DNA of 64,000 nt from Nectonema munidae. Its lineage: Eukaryota; Nematomorpha; Nectonematoida; Nectonematidae. A program made the translations under genes and the position numbers. The notes beneath the pieces were generated by a model. It was not told the origin of the DNA. It did no database searches and saw only the letters and a list, made by a program, of their open reading frames with translations. How positions within the stretch are numbered: the first letter of the stretch is position 1; every line of letters starts with the position of its first letter. The stretch lies in contig JAUIRK010000903.1 of NCBI GenBank assembly GCA_030549495.1, positions 2,232,001-2,296,000 on the forward strand, read 5' to 3'. Of this stretch, positions 20,910 through 35,900 are shown one piece after another.

Positions 20910-23900
20910 CTGTTAAAACAAAGAAGAATAATGATATTTGCGAACTATAAAGGAAACCAGGAAAAATTTACGAGACCACCAGCAGCACACGAAGCAACCA
21001 CAGCAAGTTTCTTATCTTCCTTGTGCAAGCGATTTATAGCTGTATTAACTAATCGCACACCCGTAGCACCAAATGGATGTCCAAGAGAAAGTGAACCGCC
21101 CCATAAATTAATTCTTTCCAAGGGCGGAGAACCAAACTAAAAATTAAAGCAATGATTAAATGGAAAGAAGATAAGCTAGCACTTGTGAAAAAGACATGCC
21201 AATTAAAAAACTCTAAATCTAGGAAAATTGTATATTAATATTAAACAATATAAAAAGATTAACTCAGCCTATATGCAAAATTTGTCCAATATTCCGCGCT
21301 CTTTGACTGTTTTAAGTTAGCCACGCTAAGTAAAAAATAGGACTGAATTTTTTGATCCAGTTTTTTTTATTTTAAAAAGATTATTAGAGATGTATCGAGT
21401 ATTTGGAAACGGCTATACCGCTGTTCTTGAGATTTAGGTATTTTATTGTAGGTGTGTCTAATATATGTAAGTATGATGTATGTAATTGTTAGGCGTGGAT
21501 CAAGTACATTTGCATTTTTAGATTCAGGAAAAATAGGTTTTTGGATTCTGGAATAGAAGTAATTTCTATCTGGCCTATTCTAATACCTAAAATCTATGTA
21601 TACATGATAGGGTGTGTACAGTGTATACGTATATACCATACTAGTAGAGACATAGTTTGTTATGAAGCAGTTAGAGCAGGGCTTCTTTATTTTAAAAATT
21701 AAAGCGTACCTTAATTAAAAATTTACTTGAGATATTCGGAAAATTTTACGAGTCATGAGTAAACCTGGCTTGAATAAATAATTCTCAACTGCTGCTTGTA
21801 AAGTGAGGCACAGTGAAACGATAGAACACCCTAGCGACTCAATGAAGGTGTTCGGCATGTAGATGATTTGCTCACTATAAAGAGATAGGTAGGCTAGTTT
21901 ACAAAGATAATAATTTGAGACTTTGAAAATTATTCATTCATGATATACATAACATTTAAAAATAATATAAACTATTTTTCACAAAACGTTTATTCTAAAA
22001 ATGAGAAAAATATAAATGAAATAGACACGTGAAAATCATCGATACAGTTGGCGGTGAAGCTTAAATTCTTTTATTTTGTTAAGATAGGCCTTCTACTTTT
22101 AATAAAAATCACTCGAAAAAGGGGTTATCACTGTAAAGATGGCGTAATTTGAAGAACTTTTAAAACTCAATTTTAACTAATTTTTATTCATGGTTCTCTA
22201 ATGTACAAAGATTTTAAGAACCTATTTTCACTTTATTTACCGTTTAAAAAGTCAGCTTTCTCACAAGAAAGTTTGCTATATATTTGTTATAAATGATACT
22301 TTTGAGGAAAGTCCCAAGTAATTCTGGCAAAACCAATCAGAGTCTAAGGCTTTCAAGTTTGCTAATAATTGTCCCTAAAAATAAAATAGGCGTCCGACTT
22401 GATTGCGATTAAGAGAATGATGAGAAAAGATATACGGCGAAAGCTTCATGCAGTTCATAGACATCAATATCATTCACAGTCAGCTTGTTTCTTTGCAAAA
22501 GTTTGGGAATGGCATATGCAGGCCTAAAACATAAAGAGTTACACTTATACAACACACACCAGTTTGCATACTTCTATCTCTCTGGAAAAAATTTGGTATC
22601 GCGCTTATTTGTTCTCTTAAATAAATTTTTTATGCTCTACAACAATCAATAAAGTCAAGAGCTATAAAAACAATAAGAATTATTTGATTATATATATAGG
22701 ATAAATTATTACATTTATAAGTTGATCTATTATTATTAACCCATTTAAAACCAAGCAAAGCAGACGATATCTAAAAAACGCAGACGATTTATATTCAAAG
22801 TCATTGAAAAAAGCAGACGAAGATGAAATTACTTATGTTCCAAAATAGGAACATTGGTCGTAAATGGGTTATACGATTTTAAGAGACGATTTTTCGTATT
22901 TTAATTTCTTAACACATTCAAAATCAATTTAAAATATGAATTTAAATATTAAAATTCATTATGGTTAAAATGTTATCATAGTTTTCAAAAATTATAAATA
23001 TTTTAAAAACAAGCAGGGTGGAAAAGAACTACGACTTAAAAGAGCAAACTCTTACTTCCTAGGGCCAATGCATGCATGAGCTTGCAAAAATTAAACTATA
23101 CTAGTTAAAAAATCCGAGTCCGACTGCTAAATTTAATAAGATACCGACTCTGAATCCGCAACTTTAGAATTTTTATCTATATGATACTTCAACTCTCATG
23201 TTTTAGAACGAATAATTTTCCACCACTATGGCTGAAGTCCAATAATGCTTGACTATACTTGTTTAAGCAACTTAGAATTTCAATAAAATACAGGATAAAG
23301 GCCAAGTATAAGGTCTTTTTCTTAGACTTGTTTATTTTAGTTAATGTAAAGATGATTATTTGTTTTAAGATTCCAAACTTGAATAATAAAATTTACGAAA
23401 AAGCAAAAAATCATACGGCTAAGTCTAAGTATTGAAAATTTCCTAAATTGAATCAGTTCGTTTTCTATCCAAAAGATATATTGAGGTCTTGAAGAATTTT
23501 GTTAATCTTGATTTTTAAAAGACAAAAAAACTATTAAATTGGTTTTTAAAAAAACACAAAAATCAGCAACAACTTTATGTCAGGGTGATAAGTGCCGTGT
23601 TAGAGAATCCTTTTCAAAAATCAGTATTAAAGAAATTTGATAAAAATATATAAACTAGAAAATAAAATTACACACCAATGAAATCAAAAGAGTGCTATAT
23701 GAAAATGAGATTTAATATTTAATGCTCCAGTTTTCACGAACCCTGACAAATTCATTGCTTCTTTCATCTTTATTTTCTGCGCTTCTTGATAGAGTTGCAT
23801 AAATGACGGTTTGCTACGCCTACTACTCTTCTCAATCTCGTTTGTTTAAATAGCCGAATGTTAGCGAAAATTTACGAAGCTGATAACGCCATCATGATTA

Positions 23901-26900
23901 TAAAATATTGAATGAAAATTTCTATAAGTAAAAATTACCCAAGTAGAAGTTGATTTGTCGGATCCTGAGACGCGTAAATGAAATCCCTTAAAAAGTAAAA
24001 AGCATGAAACAACACAAAGAAAAAAATAGCAAAATTAGATATTCATCTTATAGAATGGAGCCAGTTTTCAACAGGAAATTGTAAAAATTTTGCCCACTCA
24101 CAAAACTCTCATGAAAATCGAAATAACAGGTCGGTTCTAGTTTAGCATTCGCATACACCGACTTCTAGTAAAACAGAGCACTATTAGTTCTTACAAAGCT
24201 ATCCCCATAAATAAGATAAGGAAAGAATCAATAGGCTCTAAGACACGACAAAGTAAACCTTCTAGTTCTAAAGCCAAAGAGTTGAAATGGAAACAACTTT
24301 GATAAGCAAGACTCGGAATTAAAGAATAGTAGAAATGGTAATACAGGCATTAAGGGATTCAAGATTGAAAGCTCCATTTAACTAAAATATTCAACTAAAT
24401 TCAGGATCTCGACGCACCCACTTGTGAATTATGGTTTGACTTCTTCTATATAGGCATTCATAATGGATAAGGATTTAATCAAAGTATATTTTCTAACAGT
24501 CCTATCAAAAATAAGATTTTAGGCTCGTGAGGGAGAAGCGAGTTAGTTTTTTGTCAAATATTTAGAATTTTTCGATTTAAACTTTTAGGAAATTGCTGTA
24601 TATTTATCATTCATTTTATATAGTGTCAGATTATTTTTAGTGTACTAAAATTATAAGGGGCTGCTTCACGGGCCAACCTCTCGAGGCTTCGGAAGATATA
24701 TTTTTACACAATAATATCTAAACAACATTTATGAAGTTCAATTTTGAAGAATTGTGTACCTGTAGCGAATAATAGCAAAGGTAAATAACAGGCCCATCAC
24801 TAATAACAATGTCCCACCTGTGACAAAAGAAAAGCCATCTGCCTACTTGAATAAAACCTACGTGATATAGGCTTTGGGCTTAAGACCCAATTGCAGCGCT
24901 CTTTCTTCAGATGCGAGGAAACAAGCAGAAGCGCCATCTGTCAAATAAGAAGCGTTGGCAGCCGTTATCGTTCCGTGAGGGCGCACAAACGAAGGCTTCA
25001 GGGTAGAAAGCTTTTCCAGAGGTGTGATGCGTATGCCGTTGTCTTTATGTATCATTTTCTTAGCGCCTAAGTCAAATATGGACAAAATTACGGATGATAT
25101 TCATACTTACTTCCAACCCCAAGTCAAAAATGTGAATGAATCCTGTCATAGTTTTAAAATTTTATTAAAAGTTCAAAGTACGAAATAAAAAAATAAATTG
25201 TTATTTCATTAAACAAATTGAAGAAAGTAATAAATTTAACCTTTTAAAAATTTTACATTCTATGAAAAAAGTATACTTTATATGTCCATAATAATTAACT
25301 GTTGCATTAAAGACTGATGAAAGCTCTTCCTGAAAATCTGATTTTACTTAGCACTCTTATTGAAATTCTTAAAAAGTTTTTTTATTTTGCTAACCATATC
25401 GATTTTAAATCAATGATGAAATACTTTTCCGGCAGGCAGCGTATCCTTTTTTTCTTTGCATCATTCTCGTTTTCTTCTGAACAATAAAAAACGATAAACT
25501 TTCACTAATTGTACATGAATATAAAGAAAAGATAAGTGATTTAAAACATATTTCCATGCCCATATACTGTCTCATTGGTTTAAATCAGCGATGGAGTTGG
25601 GTAAAATTTTTTAGGGCTTATATTTTACATTCTTTATGAAAGGCCTAAACTTTAGGAAGGAGAGGGGCCACACCACCCGATCTTAATTTAGATGTATATT
25701 CAGCGAATGAATATTTACAAATGCTCTGTAGATTATAAAAATGTGAGCTTATACTACATAAGCATGCAAAATTCACAAATGACTCTTTTCTTTCCGCTAA
25801 ATAATTTTTCCCAACTAAAATTTTTATCCAAAATTGATTGCTATATAAAAAATTAGAATTTTTTATCATATGCTTAGAGTGTACATTTTTCGTTAAGACT
25901 GAATCATTTAATTTATATTTTCTGTAAAGGAACAATATTGAAAATAAAAATAAAAACAATTATATACTTTTCAAAGTAAGAACTAATCACGAGTCTCTTT
26001 AGCTAAAGAAAATTTTATCGCCCTTAAACTATCTGCCTCAATTCAAGCTGGCAAATACTATCTCAAATGTGTTGTAAACACATGATTCACACTTGGTTAT
26101 TTTGATTGAAATAAATATTTGCCTTTTCTTTGTATATAATGAAAAGGATGGGCAAATATAATATATCTTATATATATTCTACACCTTATAAAATGTACTT
26201 GGAAACTATCTGAAAAAAGAAGACTAAATGAAGCAAGCTGCAAAAAGTTCTCATTCTAAAAGCATGGCAAAATAAGCTTGGGTAGCGAAGTTAAAAGCGT
26301 CGTCAATAATTTTAACTCTTATTTTTTATATGTATATTTGATAGCTATACTACATTTAAAAAAATAATAAAGTATAATAACATAATTAAAATTATAAACT
26401 TCTAATTTATTTACATATCGACAGTGCATATAAATATTGATATTAATGATTTTATTTTAATCGATATCAGAAAATGTCTGTAAATTAAAAAGGTGAAACG
26501 GGATAAAAAATTATAATGGCTAGCCAATTTTTATTAATTTTTGGGCAGATTTAAAAAATGTTAAGAAACACTGCTCTAAATCTTTCCATTTTTACAATAC
26601 AGAAAAGTTGTTTATGGAAATCAAGGCATGGTCTCTGAATCTTGGGGTTGCCAAATTCGAATTCCAGCACCCCAACTTCACTGCTCAGTGAAAACACTCA
26701 CAGAACGTACTTCTTTAAATCAAAACGTTGGAAATAAACTATGGATACTTGGAATAAAGACAGGAGAAACGTCCAAGAGTCCATCATCAGAAGCTTTTTG
26801 AGCGAGAGAGTGTGAGCGATGCGCATACTCATCCTGCTCAACACGACTCACATTGAAGGATGCGCTGAGTCTGTCTGCAGAGTGCCCCATCGTTTCTCCG

Positions 26901-29900
26901 CTACTAAACTCACTTATTGCTGGAAGCTAAATGCAAAAAGGATACAAGAGTCAATAAAACGCGCTTATCCCTAACCCTAAGTTTAGAAATGAAATAGAAT
27001 GGGTCAGGTTTGGAGAAGATCTAGAATAATGTTGTTAGGGCCATGCTGAAAGAATGGATGAGGCGTTCATAATTCAGTTAGCAGATGGCTTAGTGGTTAA
27101 CGCGTAAGCTCTCAATCTAGTCCTCCTGGGTTCGATTCCGGCATGCCTATTTGCCCAGTTATAAAACATTATTTTACTTTCAATGCAATACAGAGAACTA
27201 AAAAAAAGTGTGAAAATCGATCTTTATATTTCCTTCAGAGAGCTTATCCTTTCATGATAAAAAAATTTCCAAAGGAAGAGTTTATTCGAAAAGCGTATGA
27301 ATTACAAAATTTAGGTAAAGGTAAGGGCAGGCCAAAAAAAGCTGGAAAGAAGTAGTTAAGAAAGATATGAGAAAAGGAAAGTCAAAATTAAAATAGGGAA
27401 AATTGAATAAATTATTTATTCATACTTGTAAAACCGGCTAGAGACTAGCTTGCTGGGAAAATAGCCGTAAAACTGATTATTATTCAGACAGCTTAGCTTT
27501 TATATTTTATCATCAAATACTTTAGCATAAAACAGATAAACAAAATCTTTTCTTCAAGGGTTTCAGACATGGGCATTTTGCTGATCAACTGCGGAAGATG
27601 GACATCTTAAAATCAAAATCTTAAGAAAAGAATGTGCGGGAGTAAGGAAACAGTGAAGTAATAAAATGTTTTTGTGAAAAATCAGTTAAAACAACTATTA
27701 ATTTTGTAATATGTATAATTGTAAGCATTTCCTTTTGAAAGTGTCGGAGCGAGATAATAAAATATCTCGGCTCGCGAGGGAGATTTTTACACGCTCCGAA
27801 TTTTCCTATCTAAAAAATTTAATTTCACCCAATAATCTTGAAAGGTATCTTTATTGATCTCTGATATAAAGAATATAATAATAATAGGTAAATATTTTAA
27901 ATGCGTAGGCTTGGTGAATACTGAATAGTGTGATTGAGATAAATAAGACAAGTGGTTCTAAAACTCATAGGAGAAGCGAAATTCAAGAGAAATTGAAGAA
28001 ATTTTTTATTTTTGGTTTGTTTTATGTTTAAACTTTTACTTTGTAAATTTCAATAAAATAACAAACAAATAGGGTTTATTATCTTAGCCATTAATACAAT
28101 CAAAAAAATCTTTTATAAGGAGTTTTAGAACTTCTAAATACAAAAAAGGCAAATCGATCACTATGTAACACGATTTTTGTTCCTGGCAAACAACTGTTAT
28201 TTCCCAACTCTTTTTATTGCAAAACAATAGAAAAATGTCCATTACTTCTTTTAAAATTTCATCCAAACAAAAGTAATTTCATTATTGCAATAATACGATA
28301 TTGTTGTAGGTGAAGAATTTGAGAAATGCTATGAAGTTTTTCATAACCTCTTAATTTGACTTAGTCAAACCTCTCTGAACAGTTTGGTTTGGATAATAAT
28401 GATTCATTTCAACATCTGCATCTATGAGATGATAGTTATCTTTACCGTACTCTTCTGTTTGTTGATTTCTATCTGGATGTGAAGGCATAGGAAGATTATT
28501 ATCAATACGAGGTGCTGGTGCAATAGAAAATAGAAAGTCAGATGCATCTTTCTCAGTTGAATGATTGGAAGGATCTTGCCCTGATCCCCAATTTCGAATA
28601 ACAGAATATGCTTTGTAAGCTTAACACATTCTTATATGTCGCGGCACAGAACTTATTTGCTCTTGTTCTGATATCACGCTTGTTGCAAAATGCATATGAA
28701 GAATGCTTGCAGCTTCATGGTGCCATATTACTTCTTGTTATCTACGGAGTTAAAGAAGTTTCAAACGAGATTCACAATTTTTGTATTGTTAAAACTTATT
28801 TAGCATGTTAATAGACAACTTTACCAAGGTTCCTAAACTTATTTAAAAATATGAAAGGGGAAATTTATAAATTCAATGTTCTAACGACAAAACTCAAGTT
28901 AAGGGATCACAATGATTCTTTTCAATGTAATGTAGTTACATAGAACTGGGAAATGATCGTTTTAAACCAAGAACAAGACAAAAATAAATTTTGCAACATA
29001 GTTTTATGGAAACTTACGGAAAAACAATTGTGCCTAAAATAAGCATGAGCTTGCAAGTTTGAGAAGCAAAAAATAAACAAATGAATGTACTACATAATAA
29101 AAAACAAGGCTATAAAAATGAAATTTTTCAAACCTCTAGGCCAATTTTTTTGAGATTTAGTTTCGCTAATAATTTTAATTTGGAGGTAAAATCCTTAGCA
29201 GAAGGGAAACTGAGTAGAAGAGAGCGTAGATGTTTGCTAAGTCTTATCGGTACGTCAGAGAAAGTGTCCACTCCACCAGCTAGAGCCAGGCTACACCCTC
29301 CAGTAGCTATCATGTTAGAGCCTGTTCAAAGCAAAATACCAATATAAGTAGTGTCCTAATTTTTTTTATATTACTTCAAAGAGATAAAAAAACTTTACTT
29401 AAAATTTAAATACAGTAGACCCTCGCTAAGTCGGACTACATGGGGGAGAAGGGTCTCCGACTATCCCGATTGTTCGACATAACAGAGGGTTAGGTTATAT
29501 ATATTGTAGAAAAAAAATTTTCAAATTGGACAAATTTATAGCCACAATAAGCTTTGGAATAACGTCAAAATTTAGAATCAATGCGAACTACCTATGGAGT
29601 AAAATAATAAAATGGCTGCTTATAAGCCAAAGATAAATTAAAAAAGTCAATGAAAATGACCCTTTGTAAGCCTATGAGGGCAAACATTTGTATTCTCGCT
29701 CACGGTCCGACTTATCCGATATCCGAGTTAACGAGGGTCTACTGTACTATAAATCTGAAATATTAATTTTTTAAATGATGTTAACCTAAAGACCGCGCTA
29801 CCTATATATTTTAGAGGCATTTTTACCCATTTGCCATTAGGGAGCATTTTTTCACACTCTTTTGACATGGCTACCCCTTTTACATACTCGTGTATAATGC

Positions 29901-32900
29901 TACTTTATCAGACCTAATTGTTAGCCAAATATTAGATGAGCGCGCCATACGCGGATTATGATTTTTTTTTGTATTTTTCTCAATGCGTGTAAAACTCAAT
30001 GGAAAGTTGAATCCTAATGAGTACAACTGTAATTAAACTTTTGACTAGCGTACTATAGTGTAATTATTATAAACACTTTGAAAAATAATTGGTTGCTGAC
30101 TTTAGAAATTGAGATAGCGGTTCCTTGTTAAAAAACCTGAAAATCAAAATGGCAGAAAATAAGATTTAAAAATTTTAAGATAAAATAACCGTGACACTAA
30201 TCTTAAAACCTAAACTCAACACTGTTTTAAGCATTACAATTTCGATCCTCTTTGTTTTAGGCGATTTTGGTTTCGGACGTTTTCACTAGCACAAAAAATA
30301 ACTGTTTGTTTACTGAAAATTTTGTACGATATAAAAACAATGTTTGCTGTGATGCATTGTTTGAACAATTTTTCCATTTTTTTATGTTCATAATTTTGAT
30401 TTTATATCTTATTTTGAAACTCCTGTTATTTGAGGTTATTCTCATCAAATATCATGTTTTTTTGTTTCTTTCGACTTATGATAATAAAGTTTGTATTTCT
30501 GATTTAGGGGCTGAATTTTCAAGTTTAATGTATGTATTTTTGGTGGGGATCTTAGGATACACGTGTTTCCATTAGTATGCGTTGTAAATTAGTCGTCTGG
30601 GCTCTTATTATGTGTACTGTATTTTTATGGGTAATTTTGGGAGGCGTTCAAAGGTGTGACAACTCAAAGTGATAAAATTGGTCACTCCTTAAATAATGCA
30701 CAAAGGAGTGGCCAATCAAAGGTTAGTTAGTTGATTAGCTAGTTAGCATAGTTATTTAGAAAGTCAGTCAGTTAGTTAGTGAGCTATTTAGTCCGAAAGA
30801 TTATTATTTATCCGAAAATTTTTCAAATTTTCCTACATTAACCCTGTAGATATTTTCATGTGTTATAACATATTCGCTAATAAAGACCTGGACCAACTGC
30901 AAAACTGCGGTACAGATGATATTCATCATTATTAGGTCATCTTTGTTATCTTTAATACCATCATAAGTGCGATTTAGAATTGAAAACTATAATGACAGCA
31001 CTGCATTATGAATATTAAAAAGGAAAGAAAGGAACAAACCTCTCCATAACAGAAGAAATATTTACTGAGGAATTAAGAGCTTGAAAAGAGGGGAGTCGAG
31101 GATATGCAGCCTCATTCAAGTGCTAATACACCATTCATACTGAATCTCCTAGCTTTCCATCCTCAAAATCCATATTTGTCCTCTAAATATCTTATTCTAA
31201 AGATTTTGTTTTCATATTTCTTTCATAAGTGTTGGCTGTTCATTCCACTCATGAATCAATTCTTCTAATTAAAAAGATTCAGAATTACCTTCTAGCATCG
31301 GTTTTCTTTTTCATTCCCTTACTCCATTTCCCTCTTCTCTTTATTTTTTTCCATATCTTTTCTGGACAACAGAGCTCAATGCAGGTTTTCTCCATTTGTT
31401 CTTTCTTCTGATGTAATTTTGATTCACTAATGTATACACTAGATCTCTCGATAAAGAGTACGCTTCAGTTCTCTGCCTATTTTTTTCGATTGAAAGTTTT
31501 TCAGATAAATGAGTTTGCATAGTCAGTGTACATGATGTAAGGTAAACGTTCCTAATATCGAAAACTGGGTTATACTTGGGTTGATATTGTGAAACTTTTT
31601 TCGAATTAAAATGTAGTAATCTTGAACAATTCTGAAATTAAAGTTCAATAGGGGGCGTGAGTAAGATTGGTTAGATACTGTGTTTCGATAACGTAAAGTC
31701 TTGGGTTCAATCCCGCATCAAGCCTACTTTCCTCATAGTTTTATAGAAAAGTGAATAAACATGTTTAGGTTATCGCCACAGATAGTAAGTATGAAAGAAA
31801 ATAAAACAAAGAAGACACGCACAAGAAAAATGAAACAAAATAGAAGGGTAACTCGAAGAATGCAGACAAGGTAAGAGCGAATGTATTAGAAGAGAAGTTA
31901 AAGCTGAAGTTGAAGATAAATATTAAATTAATAAAATATAATTTTAAGAACAAGTGGAACAATAAAAAAATAATAATGATTAATTTACTTATAGCACATT
32001 CCACATTTATAAGTATGGATATAAGAGTAAAATTTTGAAGTGGATATGTGTATCAGAGGTCTGGCAAGACCTCCGGGGAGACAACTCGCCAAACTTGCCA
32101 GCCTTATTATATATTTAAATGTGTAAATCGTAAAATGCTTAAAAAATATACTTAAAATAAAAATTTTCAAAAAATATTTTACATACATATTGAAAGCCAC
32201 ATTTCAAAAATTCTACCTAAAAGTTCAAAAAATTTAACTTTGAAATTGCAGTTTTATTTCATAAAAACTATATGATTGGTTGAAATGTTTATGTAATATA
32301 TAATAATAATAATATTAATACTACCAATACTACTTTTTGAAAATTTTTACTTATTTGATTTGAAGAAAGAATTAAACTGTTTTTCAATATTTCTTTTTCA
32401 TGATATATATATCATTAGAAAGCTTATCGTTTGCTACATACTCTAGAATAATTTATTTTTGAAAAAGTTTTAAAAAATTTTAATAAATGGACTTTACTTC
32501 AAAAAATTTTGTCTAAATTTTTGAAAAAATTACGGACCACCTTTTGAGTGAAGCATAATGTGTCTTTTTAAAAAAAAATTGAATGAAAATGGTATCATTG
32601 GAAAGGTATACTCTTTGTGGTTAACATAGGCTAGGTTATACAAATAAATATATTTTCATTTTTCCAAAATCTGCTTTTATGTGAGGTCAGTCAAGTTTTA
32701 TCTAGTTTCAAAAAATACCAATAATAATAATTAACGTTCTTAATTTATATAATATTTTTTCAATATTTTATATTCACAAAGGTAAAATATGATTTTTTAC
32801 ATTTTAAAATTTCATAGTTGAAGAAAACTGTCGAAAATTAATATATATTTTTTACTTTTTATGGGTCAGTAGTATAGGTCAGTATAATGTTTTTCTAATA

Positions 32901-35900
32901 AATTTTAAATTATTTTTGAAGTGAAAAATGTTGATCGAATGTACAAGATTTGAAGCTATACTCTTTGTGGGTAAAATAGGCTAGGTTTTACAAATAAATA
33001 TATTTTTATTTTTCCAAAATCCGCTTTTATGTGAGGTCAGTCAACTTTTATCTAGTTTCAAAAAATACCAATAATTAACGTGATGAGTTTATATATTATT
33101 TCTTCAAAATTTTATATTCACAAAGGTAGAATATGGTTTTTAACATTTTAAAATGTCATAGTTAAATAAAACTGACGAAAATTAATATATATTTTTTACT
33201 TTTTATGTGTCAGTAGTATAGGTCAGTATAATATTTTTCTAATAAATTTTAAATTATTTTTCAAGTGAAAAATGTCGATTAAATGTAAGAGTTTTGTTTG
33301 ATAATCGTAGTCTACTTTTATTTAGTTTAGATACAACCTTTCTAATTTTTAACGAAGGGCATTCGTTATATTTATACCGACAGTGTGCGAAGAATAAATC
33401 ACATTATTGATTGATTTTAGAGCATAACTATGCGAAGAAAGATTAACACATGTTGCATTACGCGTTTGTGAGCGCAGTGAATTTTTATCTTGCATACGCT
33501 TCACCACATCTTTAGCACGCGTGTGTGGTTTATTTTATCGGGCTAGTGTACGCTTAGTTTATTTGTAGTGTTCCTAGCTTAAATCTTAGTCAAATATTAA
33601 AACGCTTATAACTTTCACATTTCTCAACAAAATGCATCATGCGATATACCAAATTAAAGCATTTTTTATGGGCTTTCAGAATACATTACTTATATCATAA
33701 GTCCTTAAGAAATACTATTTTACTGTTTATATTTTCCATGGGCTTCATACCATTAATTAGCAGATAAGGGATGCATTTTAAACTAAAACAGTAATATATT
33801 TGAAGAAATATTTTTTCAGTATAAAGAGTTTAAAAAACTCTTCTCTAATATGTAATGATATATTCTCATAACCTGTACGGTTGAACGCGAGTAGACAACT
33901 TGCGTGTTATCTCCAACCCGTATATTACGATGATTCTTCTCCAACCTGTATTCTACGATGATTCATCTCCAAACTATATACTACAATGATTCATCTCCAA
34001 CCTGTATACTACGATGATTCATCTCTAACCTGTATACTACGATGATTCATCTTCAACCTGTATACTACGATGGCTTCTATTCCATGTACAAATAACTAGG
34101 GAGACAATGTTCAACTTTCTGTTCACATTCTGCTAGATGTAAGATTTGATATACCCCATTCGGGGAGACGATGGTTCATCTACAACCTGTATACCGCGAT
34201 AATTCATCTCCAACCTATCAGTTCATATTTTGCTAGATGTAAGATTTGATATACCTCATTCGGGGAGAGGATGTTAGATAAGTTATTAATTTTTTCACGA
34301 TATTAAATAATTTATTTTATCAAATAATCAAAATAAATTCTGTAATCAAAGAATCGAAAAATATTCTTTAAAAAATCAAAAAATATCAAACTTTCTGTTC
34401 ATATTTTGCTACCTCATACGATGTTACAAAAGTTATTACCTATACTTTGCAATTTGCACGATTTTAAATATTATATTTGTCGAATAATCAAAGAATCGAA
34501 AAATGTTCAAATCAAAAAATATTTATTCTTTTTAAATATATCGTTGGCTCCCCTTACTTTTAGTTACGTATGTGCATAATTTGATAAAAATTAATTATTA
34601 AAGACTAGGTTTATCTTTCAATTTTAAAAGTAAGGGGAGCCAACGATATATTTAAAAAGAATAAATATTTTTTGATTTGAACATTTTTCGATTCTTTGAT
34701 TATTCGACAAATATAATATTTAAAATCGTGCAAATTGCAAAGTATAGGTAATAACTTTTGTAACATCGTATGAGGTAGCAAAATATGAACAGAAAGTTTG
34801 ATATTTTTTTGATTTTTTAAAGAATATTTTTCGATTCTTTGATTACAGAATTTTATTTTGATTATTTGATAAAATATATTATATAGGTTGGAGATGAATT
34901 ATCGCGTTATACAGGTTGGAGATGAACCATCGTAGTATACAGGTATAATGTTTATAGGTAATAACTTATGTAGCATCGTCTCCCCGAATGAGGTATATCA
35001 AATCTTACATCTAGCAGAATGTGAACAGAAAGTTGAACATTGTCTCCCTAGTTATTTGTACATGGAATAGAAACCATCGTAGTATACAGGTTGAAGAGTA
35101 TACAGGTTAGAGATGAATCATCGTAGTATACAGGTTGGAGATGAATCATTGTTGTATATAGTTTGAAGATGAATCATCGTAGAATACAGGTTGGAGAAGA
35201 TATTTATATATAAAAATCTATACAGACATACACGCTGCGCAATTGTACCTTCTCGATGAAAACACCCTACGGTACCTTTGCCATTAGAAGTGTACATATA
35301 CACGCGTTTTCTAAATCATCAACGTAAATTACGGCGTAAGCTCAATTTTGTTGGGAGCAAATATTTTGCAAAATTTTGATTCTTGTAATTTTAATATTGT
35401 TTCATGACATTGAATTTCTTTATTTATATGAATTTTCAAGGCAACACTTTTATTTTCAATGAATTTTAACCGGACAGAGAGGTTTGTGGACTTTCGAGAT
35501 CCTGTTTTAATATAAAAAAATTTTTTTTAACGAATATAAGGAATAAATATAATGAGAAAAAGTAATTGAGTTACTTACACGAAGTTATAGCTTGATTTGA
35601 CGAAATACACGCCATTGTGACGGTGTGTGCGGGAATCCTTTCTGAAAGTCCTGCTGTGAGCATAGCCTAAAACATTTGACATCTTACATGCTTAGGTGGC
35701 TATGATGAGCCTTGTTTTAGTGCATTTACTGAAAAACAAGTCCAAGAAAATTAAAAACAAAGAGTGAAGTTTATAATTCTTGTTCTTTGTATTTAGAAAT
35801 TATGTTTTAAGGCACAATGGGTCACTCATGAGCAAACATAAAATGTCAACATTTTACATCATTAGCAATCCAATTGATACATGTGTCTAGGCTGACCATG

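Noticed and set aside
20904-21140. Plus-strand open frame of 78 codons
   Set aside because: It is antisense to a HADHB exon, which has conserved thiolase motifs on the minus strand.
26630-26690. Possible tRNA-like T arm around AAATTCGAATTCCAGC
   Set aside because: A short palindrome without a matching A box at the right distance.
27079-27145. Functional tRNA gene
   Set aside because: A and B boxes are good, but the acceptor and T stems do not pair, so a SINE head or tRNA pseudogene is more likely.
30267-30575. 102-codon plus-strand open frame with a hydrophobic middle
   Set aside because: Composition follows the T-rich DNA and no conserved motif or splice context supports it.
31765-32004. 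Hydrophobic minus-strand open frame that looks like membrane helices
   Set aside because: Phe/Leu/Ile/Ser-rich translation of a purine/AT-rich stretch, a common artefact of such DNA; no family features.
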